A stretch of 6,689 nt of DNA from Gemmatimonadota bacterium (GTDB lineage Bacteria > Gemmatimonadota > Gemmatimonadetes > Longimicrobiales > Longimicrobiaceae): the NCBI GenBank assembly GCA_019348265.1, contig JAHWJV010000202.1:1-6689 (forward strand). Reading direction: 5' to 3'. This document shows, one piece after another, positions 6,681 through 6,689 of the stretch. The notes beneath the pieces were generated by a model. It made no database searches. It saw only the letters and a list, made by a program, of their open reading frames with translations, and had not been told where the DNA came from. The first letter of the stretch is position 1. Each line of letters opens with the position of its first letter. Made by a program: the position numbers and the translations under genes.

Positions 6681-6689
6681 ATGAAGACG
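6681..6689 (+). CDS. Start of an unknown plus-strand gene (5' end only)
   Basis: GGAGGT at 6670-6675 is followed after 5 bases by ATG AAG ACG at the window edge, giving Met-Lys-Thr. The strong, correctly spaced ribosome site in a gap divergent from upp supports a real start. Met-Lys-Thr is common at the beginning of signal peptides, but three residues do not allow a function to be named. Confidence 0.5.

Overview
The window is GC-rich DNA (roughly two thirds G+C) from a Gram-negative-type bacterium. The organism is inferred, not proven. A DUF5916 protein with an N-terminal CBM9-like domain, a compact TonB-dependent-receptor-like protein, a type I-beta-style DAHP synthase end and a tRNA with no encoded CCA together fit Gemmatimonadota best; Bacteroidota or Acidobacteriota relatives are less likely at this base composition.

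Layout. Positions 2-2811 (+) hold one open reading frame that enters from outside the window. Its first ~78 codons are the C-terminal end of a DAHP synthase (shikimate pathway). With no stop codon and no signal peptide it runs into a nearly complete DUF5916 outer-membrane-type protein. A net one-base shift near 2587-2590 moves the true C-terminus (stop at 2809-2811) out of the frame that is actually open (stop ending at 2785). A 14-bp perfect dyad at 2819-2858 lies between this gene and the convergent minus-strand block.

Positions 2866-3356 (-) contain two short coding-like pieces with broken frames and no recognised family. Positions 3429-5441 (-) encode an intact TonB-dependent-receptor-like protein of about 670 residues with its own sigma-70-like promoter (5489-5518). 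Positions 5625-5698 (-) are a tRNA with anticodon CAT, most likely the tRNA-Ile2 that is modified to lysidine. Positions 5857-6495 (-) encode uracil phosphoribosyltransferase (upp), with a clear promoter (6524-6552) and Shine-Dalgarno. The 158 bases between upp and the tRNA show nothing I can support. A second dyad (6561-6601) lies in the divergent gap upstream of upp, and a new plus-strand gene begins at 6681 with a strong ribosome site.

Functionally this is mostly ordinary chromosome: pyrimidine salvage, a tRNA, and two unrelated envelope proteins that converge. I see no defence system, CRISPR array, transposase or secondary-metabolite cluster. The most unusual feature is the in-frame joining of a cytoplasmic biosynthetic enzyme to an envelope protein. 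Three separate places look as if a single base is missing, which makes sequence or assembly error a serious explanation for the broken frames and perhaps for the fusion.
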